From JBBIQS01 sp037442205 (GTDB lineage: Bacteria; Myxococcota; Myxococcia; Myxococcales; UBA5297), in the NCBI GenBank assembly GCA_037442205.1, contig JBBIQS010000038.1, positions 1 through 64,000 on the forward strand: 64,000 nucleotides of DNA, in the 5' to 3' direction. Below, one piece after another: positions 20,118-29,808 of this stretch. Position 1 is the first letter of the stretch; every line of letters starts with the position of its first letter. Made by a program: the position numbers and the translations under genes. The notes beneath the pieces are model-generated. The model did no database searches, was not told the DNA's origin, and saw only the letters and a program-made list of their open reading frames with translations.

Positions 20118-20516
20118 TCACTCGTCGTGGAAGCCGAGGACCACCAGCACGCAGGTGCCGTCGGCGATGACGTTCAGGCCCGCCTTCTTGGCGGCAGCGA
20201 CGGCGGCCGGGCTCTCGGCCCCCGGCTGCATCCAGACGCTGCGGATGCCCTTGGCGATCGCCGCCTCGACCACCTTCTCGGTCACCGGCGGCGGAGTGAT
20301 CACCGAGATGCTCTTCACCTCGGCAGGCAGATCGGCGACGGTCGCCACGCAGGCCAGGCCTTCGATGGCCTTCTCCTTGGGATGAACGGGCGTCACCTTC
20401 TTGCCGTGCTGCTGGTAGCAGCGCAGGACCTTGTTGCCGTACTTCTCCCGGCTGCTCGACGCGCCCACCACGCCGAAGGCGCTGGAGGTGAAGAACTCGC
20501 TCAATCTGGGATCCAT
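20118..20516 (-). CDS. CoA-binding domain protein (YccU type)
   Basis: This 132-residue single-domain Rossmann protein of the CoA_binding_2 family has the nucleotide-binding beginning FGVVGASSSREKYGNKV and the conserved VWMQPGAES segment. Relatives resemble the CoA-binding domain of succinyl-CoA synthetase but stand alone, and their physiological role is poorly defined. AAGGAG precedes the ATG by about 6 nt. It is convergent with the cheR-like gene and divergent from mtnA. Confidence 0.85.
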   Translation of the reverse strand: MDPRLSEFFTSSAFGVVGASSSREKYGNKVLRCYQQHGKKVTPVHPKEKAIEGLACVATVADLPAEVKSISVITPPPVTEKVVEAAIAKGIRSVWMQPGAESPAAVAAAKKAGLNVIADGTCVLVVLGFHDE

Positions 20517-20654
20517 GGTCTCTCCTTGGGGCTCATTCTGGCGTTGGACCTCCCCGCCCGCCAGCAGAAGAGCCAGCCTCGGCCTCCTTCGGTTCGCCGA
20601 TCGAGCGCCGCCATCCGTGCTAGGTAAGATCGCTCTGCCCCGGAGGTTCGCGCC

Positions 20655-21704
20655 ATGGCGATGGCTGCCCTGCACCCGGTCTATTTCAAGGAAGGCAAGC
20701 TCTGGCTCATCGAGCAGCGGCTCCTGCCCGCCGAGGAGCGCCATCTCTCTTTCGACGAGCCGGCCGAGGTCGCCCGCGCCATCAAGGACATGGTGGTGCG
20801 CGGGGCGCCGGCCATCGGCATCGCCGCCGGGTTCGGGATAGCGCTCTCCGCCCGCAAGGCCGCCCGCCTCCCCGCCTCCCAGCGGCGCGCCGCCCTGGAG
20901 CACGACGCCCAGATCCTGCGCTCGGCTCGCCCGACGGCCGTCAACCTGGCCTGGGCCGTCGATCGGATGATGGCGCTGCTCGTGCGCCACCTCGACAGCT
21001 CGGATCTGGCCGAGGTCGCCCTGGCCGAGGCCCAGCGCATCTTCGAGGAGGACGTCGCCGCCTGCCGGGCGATGGGCAAGCTGGGCGCCGAGCTCATCCC
21101 CGACGGCGCCGCGGTGCTCACCCACTGCAACGCCGGCGCGCTGGCCACCGGCGGCTACGGCACCGCCCTGGGCGTCATCCGCGGCGCGGTCGAGGCCGGA
21201 AAGAAGATCCGCGTCTTCGCCGACGAGACCCGCCCCTACCTGCAGGGCGCCCGACTCACGGCCTGGGAACTGGCCCGCGACGGGATCGACGTCACCCTGA
21301 TCACCGACAACATGGCCGGCCACTTCATGCAGCGCGGGGAGATCGCCTGCGCGGTGGTCGGCGCCGACCGCATCGCCCGGAACGGCGATACCGCAAACAA
21401 GATTGGCACTTACACCGTCGCCCTGCTCTGCCGCGAGCACGGCCTGCCGTTCTTCGTCGCCGCTCCGCGGTCCACCATCGACCTGTCGCTGGAGAGCGGC
21501 GCCCAGATCCCGATCGAGGAGCGCTCCTCGGAGGAGGTCACTCGCATCGGCGAGCGGCACATCGCGCCGGCCGGCGTCCGCGCCCGGCACCCGGCCTTCG
21601 ACGTCACTCCGGCGCGGCTGATCTCGGCCATCGTCACCGAGGCCGGGATCGCCAAAGCGCCCTACGAGACCTCGATTCCGGCGCTCTTCAAGGGTGGGCG
21701 CTGA
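20655..21704 (+). CDS. mtnA: Methylthioribose-1-phosphate isomerase
   Basis: This 349-residue isomerase of the methionine salvage pathway converts 5-methylthioribose-1-phosphate to the ribulose form. The family's catalytic Cys (C158 in THCNAGALATGGYGT) and Asp (D238 in VGADRIARNGD) are present, along with GAPAIGIAAG near the N-terminus. A CGGAGG site lies 8 nt before the ATG; a second ATG two codons in is also possible. No other mtn genes are in the window. The kinase-WD40 gene follows after 3 nt. Confidence 0.94.
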   Translation: MAMAALHPVYFKEGKLWLIEQRLLPAEERHLSFDEPAEVARAIKDMVVRGAPAIGIAAGFGIALSARKAARLPASQRRAALEHDAQILRSARPTAVNLAWAVDRMMALLVRHLDSSDLAEVALAEAQRIFEEDVAACRAMGKLGAELIPDGAAVLTHCNAGALATGGYGTALGVIRGAVEAGKKIRVFADETRPYLQGARLTAWELARDGIDVTLITDNMAGHFMQRGEIACAVVGADRIARNGDTANKIGTYTVALLCREHGLPFFVAAPRSTIDLSLESGAQIPIEERSSEEVTRIGERHIAPAGVRARHPAFDVTPARLISAIVTEAGIAKAPYETSIPALFKGGR

Positions 21705-21707
21705 CCG

Positions 21708-24700
21708 ATGTCCCCAAGCTACAGGGACCGTCTCTTCTGTCTCGAGGCCGTCCGCGCGGGCCTGGCCTCCTCCGAGCTCCTCGAGAAGATCGGCTTCTTC
21801 GAGCGAGGCGAGCTGCCGCTGCGCGCGCGGCTCATCGAGGCGGCAGGGCTCTCCGAGCAGTCGGTCAGCGCCCTGGGCGCCGCGGTGGATCTCACGCTGG
21901 CGAAGTTCGGCGACGACGTGCGCGCGGCCATCGATGCCCTGCTCCCGCTGCTGCTGCGCAGTGCCAGCCACTCCCTGCGCACGGTGAACGTCAGCAATCG
22001 CGAGCCGATCAACGCCGAGGTCTCCGGGGCCGCCTTCGACCGGGTCACCCCCGAGCACCCCGGCCGCTACGAGATCCGTGGCGAGCAGGGCCATGGCGGC
22101 CTGGGCCGGGTCCTGGTCGCCTTCGACAGCCACATCGGGCGGGAGATCGCCATCAAGGAGCTGCTCGAGGACCCGGCGGCCCCCTCCACCGGTACCCTGC
22201 GCCCCAACTCGGCCCGCTTCCTGAGGGAGGCGCGCATCACCGGCCAGCTCGAGCATCCCAACATCGTCCCGGTCTACGAACTGGGCCGCGGAGCCACCGG
22301 CAAGCTCTACTACGCGATGCGCCTGGTGCGCGGCAAGACGCTGTCCCAGGTCCTGGGCGAGGCGTCCACCCTGTCGAAGCGGCTGGGGCAGCTGGGCAGC
22401 TTCTGGGACCTGTGCAACGCGGTCGCTTACGCCCACGGGCGCGGGGTCATCCACCGCGACCTCAAGCCCCAGAACGTGATGGTCGGCGAGTTCGGCGAGA
22501 CGGTGCTGCTCGACTGGGGCATCGCCAAGCTGGGCGACCGGGCCGAGCCCACAGAGCTTCCCGCCCGGGTGGCGCTGTCGGCGCAGGACTCGGCGGAGCT
22601 GACCGCTGCCGGCAACGCGGTGGGCACGCCCGCCTACATGAGCCCCGAGCAGGCCCGTGGCGAGGTCGTCGACGAGCGCGCCGACGTCTGGGGACTGGGG
22701 GCGGTGCTCTACGAGCTGCTGACCGGCGCGCCGCCCTTCCTGGGCGACAACGCGATCAGCACCATGAACCGGCTGCTGCGCGACCCGCTGGTGCCGGTGC
22801 GCCAGGTCTGCCCGGAGGCCCCGCCGGAGCTGGCGGCGATCGCCGAGCGCGCCCTGCAGAAGGACCCCGCCCGCCGCTATCCCTCGGCCGCCGAGCTGAC
22901 CGCCGAGATCGCCGCCTACATGACCGGCGGCCGGGTCCGCTCCTACCAGTACTCGCCGCTGGAGCTGGTCAAGCGGCTGGCCGAGCGCAACCGCCCGGCA
23001 TTCGTCGCCTCGCTGGTGGCGCTGGCGGCAATCGTCGCCGGGCTGGTGGCGACCACCCTGCTGCTGGGCCGCGAGCGCGCCGCGCACGGTGAGGAGGCCC
23101 AGGCCCGCCTCAAGGCCCAGGCCGCCAGCGCCGCCGAGCACCAGCAGCGGCTGATGGCCAGCTATCACCTGGGCGAGGCCTACCTGGGAGAGGCCAGCCG
23201 GCTGCGGGAGGAGAAGCGCTGGCTGAGCGCCTCGACCTTCGCCGCCGCCTCGCTGCTGAACAACCCCGGCCATCCCAAGAGCCCCTTCTACGACCCTGAC
23301 TTCTCCCGGGCGGTCCCGGCCAGCCTTTCGAGCCTGGCCGCCGCGTCCTCGGAGGTCTTCCTGTCGCGCTCCGGCGAGCTGGCCGAGTACCAGTCCACCC
23401 TCCGAGTCGGGGACGTGATCCCGGGCGCGGCGCTCTCTCCGGACGAGACGATGCTGGCGGCGGCGGCGGAGGACCGGGTCCACCTCTTCGAGCTGGGAAG
23501 CGGCGCCGCGAGGGTGCTGCGCGGCCACACCGGGCAGGTGGTGGCGGTGGACTTCTCGCCCGACGGCCAGCGGCTGGCGAGCGCCTCCGAAGACGGCACC
23601 GCGGTGCTGTGGGAGCTGGCCACCGGGCGGGCCCTGCAGACGCTGCGCGGCCACCAGGGGCGCGTGGTGGACGTGCGCTTCTCGCCCGACGGGCGGCTGC
23701 TCGCCACCGCCGGCTTGGACCAGACCGCGCGGCTGTGGGACGCCGCCACCGGCGAGCAGCTGCGGACCTTGAGCGGCCACACCGACCGCCTGACGCGGGT
23801 CGCCTTCTCGCCTGATGGACGCACGCTCGCCACTGCCTCCGAGGACCGGACGGTGCGCTGGTACGGCGTCGCCGACGGCCAGGCGCGGGCCTCGGCGCCC
23901 CACCCCGACCTGGTGCGCGGCCTCGCCTTCTCCCCGGACGGCTCGCTGGCCACCGCCTGCTACGACGGCGTGGTGCGCCTCTTCGACGCCAGCGGCCGGC
24001 TGGCGCAGTCCATGGCGGGGCACACCGACAGCGCCATCGACGTGCGCTTCGCCAACGGCGGCAAGACCCTCGTCTCCTCGGGCTACGACAAGACGGTGCG
24101 CTTCTGGGAGCTCCCCTCGGGACGGCTGCTGCTGACGCTCGACTCCCACAGCGACTACATCCTGGCGCTGGTCGTCTCGGCGTCGGGAAGGCTGCTGGCC
24201 ACCGGCTCGGCTGACGGCACCGTCCGGCTGTGGCGGCTCAAGCTCGCCGCCGCCATCCCCACGCTCTCCGGGCACACCGAAAGCGTCTCGGCCCTCGCCG
24301 TCACCCGCGACGGCCGCTACGCCGCCTCCGGGGCCTGGGACCGAACGGTGCGACTGTGGGACCTGAGGTCGCTCACCCTCCTCAAGACGCTCGAGCGGCA
24401 CACCCAGGCCGTCGGCGGGGTGAGCTTCTCCCCCGACGGCACCCGCCTCGCCTCGGTGGGCCGCGACGGCGCGGTCCGCATCTGGAGCGTCCCGGGCGGC
24501 GAGCTGCTGCTCGAGCGCCAGGGCTTCCAGCGCACCGCCACCGCGGTCAACTTCTCGCCGGACGGACAGCTTCTCGCCGTCACCGGCGACGACGGCCGGA
24601 TGCGCCTCCTCACCAGCGCCGGCGCCGAGGCCGGGATCCTCTCCGACCACGCCGGGATGACCTTCTGCGGCGTCTTCTCCCCAGACGGCTCCCGCGTCCT

Positions 24701-25220
24701 AACCGTCGGCCGCGACAAGCTGGCCCGCCTGTCCCTGACTCGCACCGGCCAGGCCGAGCGCGAGCTCGTGGGCCACTCAGACCTGGTCTCGGGCGCGGCC
24801 TTCTCCCCTGACGGATCCCGGTTGGCCACTTCGAGCAGGGACCGGCTGGCGATCATCTGGGAGACCGGCAGCGGCAAGGAGCTGCTGCGCCTCAAGGGCC
24901 ATACCCGCTGGGCCAACGACCTGCGCTTCTCCCCCGACGGCAGCCTGGTGGCCACCGTCGGCGACGATCGCACTGCCCGGCTCTGGTCGGCTCGGACGGG
25001 CCAGGAGCTGGGGATTCTCCCGACCTCCAAGGACGCGGCCGCTCTGGAGTTCGCCCCCGATGGCCGGCTGCTCGTCGGCGACGGGAGCGAAATCAAGATC
25101 TATCGGCCTGATTTTTCTGGGCTTTCCGAGGACCCGCGGCGGTTGCTCGACACCGCCCAGCGGCGCGCCGGCGCCAGGCTCGAGGGGTTCCAGCTCGACG
25201 TCGGCGCCGAGCCGCCATAG
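21708..25220 (+). CDS. Ser/Thr kinase fused to WD40 propellers
   Basis: The 1170-residue protein has a helical N-terminal region (1-115), a kinase domain (120-405), a transmembrane segment (about 430-453), a helical connector, and some 14 WD40-type repeats (about 565-1150), enough for two seven-bladed propellers. The kinase has Lys150 and HRDLKPQN (249-256), but the DFG motif reads DWG (269-271) and the Gly loop is GHGGLGRV. Repeats show the FSPDG ... LATAS ... VRLW pattern. The propellers should lie outside the membrane and sense or bind partners. The start is 3 nt after mtnA. Confidence 0.92.
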   Translation: MSPSYRDRLFCLEAVRAGLASSELLEKIGFFERGELPLRARLIEAAGLSEQSVSALGAAVDLTLAKFGDDVRAAIDALLPLLLRSASHSLRTVNVSNREPINAEVSGAAFDRVTPEHPGRYEIRGEQGHGGLGRVLVAFDSHIGREIAIKELLEDPAAPSTGTLRPNSARFLREARITGQLEHPNIVPVYELGRGATGKLYYAMRLVRGKTLSQVLGEASTLSKRLGQLGSFWDLCNAVAYAHGRGVIHRDLKPQNVMVGEFGETVLLDWGIAKLGDRAEPTELPARVALSAQDSAELTAAGNAVGTPAYMSPEQARGEVVDERADVWGLGAVLYELLTGAPPFLGDNAISTMNRLLRDPLVPVRQVCPEAPPELAAIAERALQKDPARRYPSAAELTAEIAAYMTGGRVRSYQYSPLELVKRLAERNRPAFVASLVALAAIVAGLVATTLLLGRERAAHGEEAQARLKAQAASAAEHQQRLMASYHLGEAYLGEASRLREEKRWLSASTFAAASLLNNPGHPKSPFYDPDFSRAVPASLSSLAAASSEVFLSRSGELAEYQSTLRVGDVIPGAALSPDETMLAAAAEDRVHLFELGSGAARVLRGHTGQVVAVDFSPDGQRLASASEDGTAVLWELATGRALQTLRGHQGRVVDVRFSPDGRLLATAGLDQTARLWDAATGEQLRTLSGHTDRLTRVAFSPDGRTLATASEDRTVRWYGVADGQARASAPHPDLVRGLAFSPDGSLATACYDGVVRLFDASGRLAQSMAGHTDSAIDVRFANGGKTLVSSGYDKTVRFWELPSGRLLLTLDSHSDYILALVVSASGRLLATGSADGTVRLWRLKLAAAIPTLSGHTESVSALAVTRDGRYAASGAWDRTVRLWDLRSLTLLKTLERHTQAVGGVSFSPDGTRLASVGRDGAVRIWSVPGGELLLERQGFQRTATAVNFSPDGQLLAVTGDDGRMRLLTSAGAEAGILSDHAGMTFCGVFSPDGSRVLTVGRDKLARLSLTRTGQAERELVGHSDLVSGAAFSPDGSRLATSSRDRLAIIWETGSGKELLRLKGHTRWANDLRFSPDGSLVATVGDDRTARLWSARTGQELGILPTSKDAAALEFAPDGRLLVGDGSEIKIYRPDFSGLSEDPRRLLDTAQRRAGARLEGFQLDVGAEPP

Positions 25221-25286
25221 CCTCGGCGCGGCACCATCACCGCAGAGCGGGCTGGCAGGCCTCCACTGACATCGATCGCCGAGGCA

Positions 25287-26531
<1,245 letters not shown>

Positions 26532-26739
26532 GGCCAGCTCCCGTCGTCCGCCCCGATTTTCGGGACGTTCTCGAACCAAAGATAAACAACCGTCCCGCTC
26601 TGAGTCCATTCTTTCCCCTCAAGCTTTTTTCGAGCGTCCGGGGGCCTGCCGCCCGCCAGGGCCTTGTCGGGGCGGCGTGGCCTCGTCCGGCCGGGGAATG
26701 AGCTGCTGACCGGATCGCCGCGGCGGGTAGAATCGGCCA

Positions 26740-28017
26740 GTGCGCGACAGCCTGGTCCTTCAGCTCGCTCGTGAAGCCCTCGAACGAGCCTTCGAACGCG
26801 GAGAGCCGGCCGACCGCGCCCTGGAGCGGGTCATGCGGGCCGAGCGCAGCCTCGATCGGGAGGAGCGCGCCGGACTCGCCCGGAGGGTCCTGGGCACCTC
26901 ATGCCTGAGAGGCAAGCTCGACTTCCTGCTCGAGCAGAAGTGCCCCGGTTGGAAGGGCGAGGCGATTCGCCATCGGCTGGCCGCCTACCTCCTGCTCGAG
27001 GAGCGAGCGCCGCTGGAGCAGTCGGCGGCCTGGTGCGGGCTCTCCGCGGAGGCGCTCAGCCCCTTGCTGAGCGAGCCAGTTTGGCCCAGCGAACCGATCG
27101 AGTCGCTGGCCGCGCGCCGCTCGCTCCCGCGCATCCTGGCGAAGCTGTGGCTCGACGAGCTGGGGCCCGAGGAAGCGGATCGCCTGGCCGAGGCCACCAA
27201 TCTCCCCGGGCCGATCACCGTGCGGGCCAACCTGCTCAAGAACACCCGGGAGGAGCTGGCGCGGGCGCTGGCGGCGGAGGGGATCGAGTCGCGGCCCGGG
27301 AAGCTTGCGCCCGAGGCGCTGCACCTGCTCGGGAGGCCGAACATCTTCGGCAGCCGCGCCTGGCGGGAGGGGCGGTTCGAGGTGCAAGACGAGGGCAGCC
27401 AGCTGGTGGCGCTGGCCTGCGGCGCCAGGCCGGGCGAGCGGGTGATCGACTTCTGCGCCGGGGCCGGAGGCAAGACGCTGGCCCTGGCGGCGCAGATGGA
27501 GAACCGCGGGTCGATCCTGGCGCTGGACGTGGCGGGCGAGAAGCTGCAGGCGATGGCCCCCAGGCTGCGGCGGGCCGGGGTGCGGATCGCCAGCGCGCAC
27601 AGGCTCGAGCCGGAGGGGCCGCTGCCCCCGTTCGCCGGCGACGCCGACCTGGTGCTGGTCGACGCCCCATGCACCTCGCTGGGGACGCTGCGGCGCGGGC
27701 CGGATGCGCGCTGGCGGCTCGACGAAGAGGAGTGGGAGAGCCTGCCGGCGAGGCAGCTGCGGATTCTGGAGAGGGCGCTGGAGTGCGTCAGGCCGGGCGG
27801 GCGGCTGGTCTACGCCACCTGCACCCTGCGCCGCGCCGAGAACGAAGCGGTGGCGGAGCGCTTCGCCCAGGAGCACCCACGGCTCGAGCCCCTCGACCCG
27901 CCGGTGCCGCTCGGCCAATCGCCGGTATTTCACATTTCCGGCCGGCGAGCATTGAAGCTTCTTCCACACCTCCACGGGACCGACGGATTCTTTGTCGCCG
28001 CCTGGCGATACCGCTGA
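26740..28017 (+). CDS. rsmB: 16S rRNA (cytosine-C5) methyltransferase, RsmB type
   Basis: The 425-residue protein (GTG start) has an N-terminal NusB-like helical domain (about 1-140) and a C-terminal Nol1/Nop2/Sun methyltransferase domain. SAM-binding motif DFCAGAGGKTLALA, VDAPCTSLGTLRRGPDARW and the catalytic Cys in YATCTLRRAENE are visible. RsmB methylates a cytosine of 16S rRNA in the small-subunit decoding region. The N-terminus is less conserved, so a related RsmB/RsmF specificity cannot be excluded. It is divergent from clpX. Confidence 0.88.
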   Translation: MRDSLVLQLAREALERAFERGEPADRALERVMRAERSLDREERAGLARRVLGTSCLRGKLDFLLEQKCPGWKGEAIRHRLAAYLLLEERAPLEQSAAWCGLSAEALSPLLSEPVWPSEPIESLAARRSLPRILAKLWLDELGPEEADRLAEATNLPGPITVRANLLKNTREELARALAAEGIESRPGKLAPEALHLLGRPNIFGSRAWREGRFEVQDEGSQLVALACGARPGERVIDFCAGAGGKTLALAAQMENRGSILALDVAGEKLQAMAPRLRRAGVRIASAHRLEPEGPLPPFAGDADLVLVDAPCTSLGTLRRGPDARWRLDEEEWESLPARQLRILERALECVRPGGRLVYATCTLRRAENEAVAERFAQEHPRLEPLDPPVPLGQSPVFHISGRRALKLLPHLHGTDGFFVAAWRYR

Positions 28018-28116
28018 AGAGAATTCGTTTAATACAAGACAACACTTTCCGCTCCGCGACAAAGTTCGCCGTCCCACCATGCGCATTCCAAGCTGCTATC
28101 CCCTGTTTGCCCCGGC

Positions 28117-28153
28117 TGTTCCACGGTGGAACACCCGGTTCCAATTCGGAACA
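28117..28153. promoter_or_regulatory. Two tandem 17-bp palindromes (candidate enhancer sites)
   Basis: TGTTCC-N5-GGAACA (28117-28133) is followed by GGTTCC-N5-GGAACA (28137-28153). Their centres are 20 bp apart, two helical turns, so two dimers would bind the same DNA face. They lie 32 bp before a sigma54-like promoter, the arrangement expected of upstream activating sites for an enhancer-binding protein. The protein that binds is unknown. Confidence 0.6.
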
Positions 28154-28184
28154 GGCAACCACTCGCTTTCCCTCTGAAATCCGC

Positions 28185-28200
28185 CGGCACGGCCGTTGCC
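28185..28200 (+). promoter_or_regulatory. Sigma54 (-24/-12) promoter element
   Basis: CGGCACGGCCGTTGCC matches the sigma54 consensus TGGCACG-N4-TTGCW at 10 of 12 defined positions, with the invariant GG (28186-28187) and GC (28198-28199) separated by the required 10 bp. Transcription would start near 28211, about 97 nt before the ATG of the PEGA-protein gene. The rest of the 28018-28307 gap holds no gene. Confidence 0.6.
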
Positions 28201-28307
28201 TAAACTCCATGGGCCGGCTTTCACCTCAGGCGGAAGATTACAACCCTGCGCCACTGCCGGAAATGAGCCTTGTTGTCGCCGAAAAAGCTGGTAGAGGAGG
28301 GCGCGAC

Positions 28308-29804
28308 ATGCACTGGACAGCGTTCATTTTGATCGCTTGGGGAGTCCAGGCTGCATCGAGCGACTCCCCGGCCAAATCCAATCCCGCCGCCACTGAGTCC
28401 CGTCTGGCGGTCCTCGGCTTTGGACAATGTCAGGATCCGCTCCTGGCGCCGGCGGTGCGCGCGCTGCGCGACGACCTGTCCCAGCTCGGCGGGGTGCGGG
28501 TGCTGAGCGAGGAGGACACCTCGGCGATGGGCGGGCTGCCAGGGGCCTCGCTCGACGAGGTGCGGCGGGCCATCGAATCGGGGCGCAACGACTTCCTCAA
28601 CCTGAATGCGCCGCGGGCCGAGCAGACCCTGCGGGCGGTGCTGCCGGAGATCGATCGGTTGCCCATCGGGCCGCAGCGCTGGGACGCCTATTGGAACGCC
28701 CGGGCCAACCTCGCGCGGGTGATGCAGTACCAGGAGAAGCGGGACCGGGCGAGCGAGCAGTTCCTGGAGATCCTCAAGGTCCAGGACAGCTTCACGCTCA
28801 GCAACTACGAGTACCCTCCCTCGGCGCGGCAGTTGCTCGCGGACACCAAGTCGCTGCTGCAGAACTATCCGCGCTTCGAGCTCAAGGTGACCACCCGCGA
28901 GCCGGGGGCCACCGTCTACGCCAACGGCTACGCCCTGGGGCGCACCCCGTTCTCGAAGCGGATGATCGCCGGGCGCACCTATCAGGTGGCGGTGGGCGAC
29001 GACCAGCGGGTCAGCTTCAACCGCTCGATCACCCTGGTCGCCGACACCGGCATCGAGATCGACCTGGAGAAGGAGTCGAAGCTGCGGCCGGGAGGGCCCT
29101 GCTACCAGACCGACGGCGACCGGGACCAGCGGCTGGCGGCGGCGACGCTGCTGGCGGGAGTGCTGGGAGTGGATCAGGTGGTGGCGGTGCGGCTGGAGAA
29201 GCTGGGCGGCGGGGACGACTACGTGGCGGCGGCGCTGGTGCAGGTGACCAAGGGGCGCGAGGTGCGCGAGGGGCGGGTGCGGGCCGAGGGAGGGGTGCTG
29301 CCGCCGATGGACAAGCTGAGCCAGTTCGTGCTCACCGGCGAGGGCCCGCGCGAGCTGAGCGCGCCGATCGCCGAGAAGAAGAACGCGAAGCGGTCCAAGG
29401 AGAAGCTCGCGGCACCGGCCGAAGCCGTGGCGGCGCCGAGTGCCGAGCCCGCGGCACCCGGCAACTCCGGTCGGCGGTGGATGAAGCCAGCCGGCTGGGC
29501 CTGCGCGGCGCTGGCGCTCGGGTTGGCGGGCGGAGCGATCTACGAGCATTGGAGCGTCGGCGATCAGCAGGCCCAGATGCAGGCGTTGGTCCTGCCCGGC
29601 ACCGGTGGATCGGTGTTGCCGGAGAACGCCGGCAAGGTGAAGGGGCTGCGGGCGGGGATCGATTCGGCGAGCCTGCTGCGCTACGTGCTGGGAGGCGGGG
29701 CGGTGGTGGCCGGCGCCGGGGCCGGCGTCTTGCTGTACCTCGGGCGGTCCACCGGACCGGGCGGGGAAGCGGTTCCAACCATCGAAATGTCGGGGGATTT
29801 CTAG
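28308..29804 (+). CDS. PEGA-domain envelope protein with two C-terminal TM segments
   Basis: The ATG at 28308 follows GAGGAGG (28294-28300) and gives a signal peptide (MHWTAFILIAWGVQAASS). The 498-residue product has an alpha/beta region (30-190) with a possible TPR-like helix set, a PEGA domain (about 190-250: TREPGATVYANGYALGRTPF), a second alpha/beta part and a Lys/Ala/Pro linker. Two hydrophobic segments follow (AGWACAALALGLAGGAIYEH and YVLGGGAVVAGAGAGVLLYL). PEGA domains often occur in surface proteins of this lineage. It is the first gene after the sigma54-like promoter and 4 nt before its partner gene. Confidence 0.75.
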   Translation: MHWTAFILIAWGVQAASSDSPAKSNPAATESRLAVLGFGQCQDPLLAPAVRALRDDLSQLGGVRVLSEEDTSAMGGLPGASLDEVRRAIESGRNDFLNLNAPRAEQTLRAVLPEIDRLPIGPQRWDAYWNARANLARVMQYQEKRDRASEQFLEILKVQDSFTLSNYEYPPSARQLLADTKSLLQNYPRFELKVTTREPGATVYANGYALGRTPFSKRMIAGRTYQVAVGDDQRVSFNRSITLVADTGIEIDLEKESKLRPGGPCYQTDGDRDQRLAAATLLAGVLGVDQVVAVRLEKLGGGDDYVAAALVQVTKGREVREGRVRAEGGVLPPMDKLSQFVLTGEGPRELSAPIAEKKNAKRSKEKLAAPAEAVAAPSAEPAAPGNSGRRWMKPAGWACAALALGLAGGAIYEHWSVGDQQAQMQALVLPGTGGSVLPENAGKVKGLRAGIDSASLLRYVLGGGAVVAGAGAGVLLYLGRSTGPGGEAVPTIEMSGDF

Positions 29805-29808
29805 CTCC

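Noticed and set aside
20118..24650. A 1510-codon minus-strand frame antisense to the kinase-WD40 gene
   Set aside because: Only the last 132 codons (CoA-binding protein) are real. The repeats in the remainder mirror the WD40 repeats of the other strand.
25221..25284. CCTCGGCG / CGCCGAGG inverted pair between the kinase-WD40 gene and clpX as terminator
   Set aside because: The arms are about 48 nt apart, there is no T-run, and the loop has no further structure.
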